From Gavia stellata (Eukaryota; Chordata; Aves; Gaviiformes; Gaviidae): DNA of 64,000 bases. Shown here one piece after another: positions 61,172 to 64,000 of this stretch. The translations under genes were made by a program, and so were the position numbers. Numbering within the stretch: position 1 is the first letter of the stretch; each line of letters starts with the position of its first letter. The notes under the pieces were generated by a model. That model saw only the letters and a program-made list of their open reading frames with translations, searched no databases and had not been told where the DNA came from. The DNA is taken from the NCBI RefSeq assembly GCF_030936135.1, contig NC_082597.1, positions 76,800,495 to 76,864,494 on the forward strand. Direction: 5' to 3'.

Positions 61172-64000
61172 GTATGTTTTTCGTATTGTATCTGATCTTA
61201 GAGTTGCTTATTGTATAATGCTGGACCAGAGAACTATTATTGTATTCCTGTGGCTGTACCTGTTTAACAGGTAAAAACAGGTCTTGGGAGTTGTGCGTAC
61301 AAAATATCCTATCAGACTCACATACAAGTACCCACATCAAAAGCAGGAGTTTGAAAAGCTGCCATTAATGTGCTTTCCTCATTCATTCTGAGGGGAAGAC
61401 GTGACAAGCTGGCAGCGATGGAGCAAAGCAGCACTGGGATTTCTTCTATGTATGTCCTTCAGTAGTTTCAGGAAAATCAAAAGAAAGGGAGGGGAGGATT
61501 GGGATAGAACTGTTCTAACCAACCTCAATTAAAAGAAACCAAGATCACAATATACACGTCCTTTTGAATAAAAATGCCAGGCTGTTAAACTGTAAATGTT
61601 TGAAGCCATCTACCGCCTCCTTATTTAACTAGTTTAAAATACTTGACAGCACAGCAATTACTGTCAAATGAACAGGGAATCATAAGGCCAAATACCATTC
61701 TCACAGGTACCTTAAAAGTGTAATAATACTGTATTTTGGCAGCTATTACTTTTAATAAGATGTAGCAAAAGTATTTATAGAAGTAGGTTGTCTCAGGAGG
61801 TTTTTTTGGGCAGTTTTGATACTCCTTACAACCTGCTCTAGAAGCTGTCCACCCAACATTATGTGCTTTTATAACTCTGGTGAGCTGTGCCCCCAGGGAG
61901 AGGTGGCACTCTATTCCTAGAGCCTCAACTGAGGTTGGTGCAGCCCCCAGGCACAAAGTGATGCTTTCTGTCTGTTCTGCACTTGGGAACTACCTACCTA
62001 CCAAGATTCAGCATGTTTCTTCCTAGCTGTCAAATACACATTGTTGCTAATCCAATAGTAATAGTTTTAGGCTGCAATATGCCTTTTATGGCTTACCCTT
62101 CCCATTTCTTCTATCACGTCAGTACATTTTTAGGTGATTTGTAGTTTGTATATAGCACTGGCTTAACTATATAAAGTTTCAAAGAGACCAAATCTTTTCC
62201 AAGTTAACATTACATAGTCATCCTGCAGGTTATCTTAAATACCACACCACCTGTTGCAAAATACAGCAATGATGCAATGTCTGAAACTGTATCTGAATGC
62301 TATATTGGCGCTCTCACACGTTCTCTCCTGTTGGTTTCCTTTTCTTTCCAGAAAAGCTTTGTAATTTTTATAGCCTCATGTACTGTCCCTCCTTTCCCAT
62401 CAGTATTCTCGTTTTCTTTTTCCTCTTACAGAGTGTACTTTTTAAAATTGCTCCCGACTCTTGTCTATTCCAAGAGTTAGCATTTGAATCAGATCATTAC
62501 TGTCCTGTGAATAAAAAATGCCTTTTATTAAAGAGACAAGAGCTGAGTGGCTTTCCCGTGAAGGGCTTCCTTCAAGTTGACTGCACAATTTGTAACCCTG
62601 TTTCTGGATTCCTCATCATAAACCTGGATATCAAGTTAAATATTTTAAAAATCTAAATTATGACAGCTTATCACTTTGATAATATCAGGATCAGTATATT
62701 CTGAGGTGGATGGTCCCAGTTATGTGCTATAAATCTAGCTCAGTGAAAAGGTAGTATTTATTACCAGGCCTTTTCTTCTGTAATCCATCATGTGCACACA
62801 TTCCTTGAATGATCAAGACATCTTACTCCTTCAGAATCTCTTGAATATACTAAAAGCAGGAAATAACTAAAAGCGAGATTTAATAAGCTTACATGCATTT
62901 CTTGACATTTAGCTTCTAGCAGATTTGTACATCATGATCTTGGTCTGAAGTGAAAGTTGGATGTAGGAATAACTGTAAGTCCACACTGTGGCTCTGTAAA
63001 TCGCTTAGGAACAGATTTGGGTCCTGATGCCTTTTACAAAGATAAACTATTATGTTCCTAATGCTTACCCTGCCCCCCGTTTCTTTTGTTAATACTCTCT
63101 GCAATCAAACTGCCAAGATACCAAAGCTGCATTGTTCAGTCCTTATGCAAGTAATGGCCAAGAAGCAAGCTTAGGTCACTAACTGGGTTAAACAGAAAAA
63201 AGAAAATCCTTCTTGTATGACCTACAAACAAAGACAAACTCCTTGCAATTACTCCTATGGATGTTTGTCTGCTCCTAAAAAAATAACACAAGTTGGTCTC
63301 CGCCTTTGCTCCACTGCCAGCAGAAATATGTATGAGCCACCTGCCACCCAGCATGGCTGCACAGTCCGGTTCACATTTCTACCAGGAAGGTAATGTCTAA
63401 AGCGAAAAGTCAAGCAAGAGCGAAAGAAACAGTCTTAGGTGATGAATGCTCCCTGTTCTAATCGGGCTCCTTCAGTGCAAAACTAAACCTTATATTGGTA
63501 AACCTCCCAAATCCTGAGAATTCCTGTCTTCAGCAGCTTACATTCTAGGATCCATCCAGTGAACTGTTCTTCTGTGGCATTAAGAAGATCTGTTCAAAAT
63601 CTTCAAAATGTTTTTGGAAGATCTTTCAGTAGCCAGGATACCACAGACAGGAAGGGTGCTGGATGCTCCTTGTGGTTAATTCTTCCTATGGAAGTCCTAA
63701 AATCTTTGTTCTCCCCGTCTTTGTTCCATCCACTCCTCCCTTCTGAAATGTGACTATAGGGTTGCTCCTGCTCTAACACCATCCATACCCATACTCACCT
63801 GTGCTTTGGGATGCCATTCATTTTGTCCATTCCCACCTCAATTCCTACTTCTCCTATATTTCATCCATTTTAAAAGGTTTTATTTTTTTTGTAACGTATT
63901 TTAAAACACCATCTCCCGTACCAAAATTAACAGTTTCTTCACTGTTTAGAGACTTACCTTTTATCCTTGCATCTTAGACCTGGTTCCATTTCAACACAGC
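61172..64000. other. TSPO: TSPO intron 2 (runs off the window)
   Basis: No second TSPO coding exon (expected YGSYL...WKELGGF-like text) is visible. The stretch holds pyrimidine-rich DNA near 62310-62460 and short unremarkable open frames. Confidence 0.6.

Overview
This is a vertebrate nuclear window, almost certainly from a bird. Three CR1 LINE fragments are present, two of them ending in the avian 3' tail with repeats of GATTCTGTG. The gene order matches human 22q13 and its avian counterpart: (PACSIN2) - TTLL1 - BIK - MCAT - TSPO. Genes are compact, promoters sit in sharp CpG islands, and spliced exons are flanked by canonical GT/AG sites. There are no bacterial features, operons or CRISPR arrays.

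Layout. 1-1400: a CpG island with three ATTGG (reverse CCAAT) boxes and a minus-strand splice donor. It is probably the promoter and first noncoding exon of a gene leaving the window to the left, PACSIN2 by synteny. 1.4-10.1 kb: AT-rich intergenic DNA. 10.5-29.9 kb: TTLL1 on the minus strand, with all nine coding exons resolved (423 aa) and a CpG-island promoter near 29.7-30.05 kb carrying RFX-type half sites. 33.0-46 kb: BIK on the plus strand, with a CpG-island promoter, two probable noncoding exons, a 9 kb intron, and four coding exons (148 aa) carrying a BH3 motif and a C-terminal membrane anchor. 51.2-53.2 kb: MCAT on the minus strand, four exons (393 aa). MCAT and TSPO share a CpG-island head-to-head promoter at about 53.2-54.0 kb. 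TSPO runs on the plus strand: its first coding exon is at 60.98-61.17 kb and the remaining exons lie beyond the window.

Functions. The genes are neighbours by ancestry and do not form one pathway. TTLL1 is the catalytic subunit of a tubulin polyglutamylase complex of cilia and neurons. BIK is a BH3-domain death inducer. MCAT loads malonyl groups onto the mitochondrial acyl carrier protein. TSPO is an outer mitochondrial membrane tryptophan-rich protein. Three of the four act at mitochondrial or ER membranes.

Most interesting. Inside the long BIK intron, on the opposite strand at 40.5-41.75 kb, two or three phase-compatible open exons with good splice sites would encode about 174 aa of a protein I do not recognise. 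A near-canonical RFX X-box lies about 0.7 kb upstream. Also notable: the BIK BH3 exon looks strongly BAK-like and is followed by a degenerate BH1-like stretch. I found no clearly new biological system.
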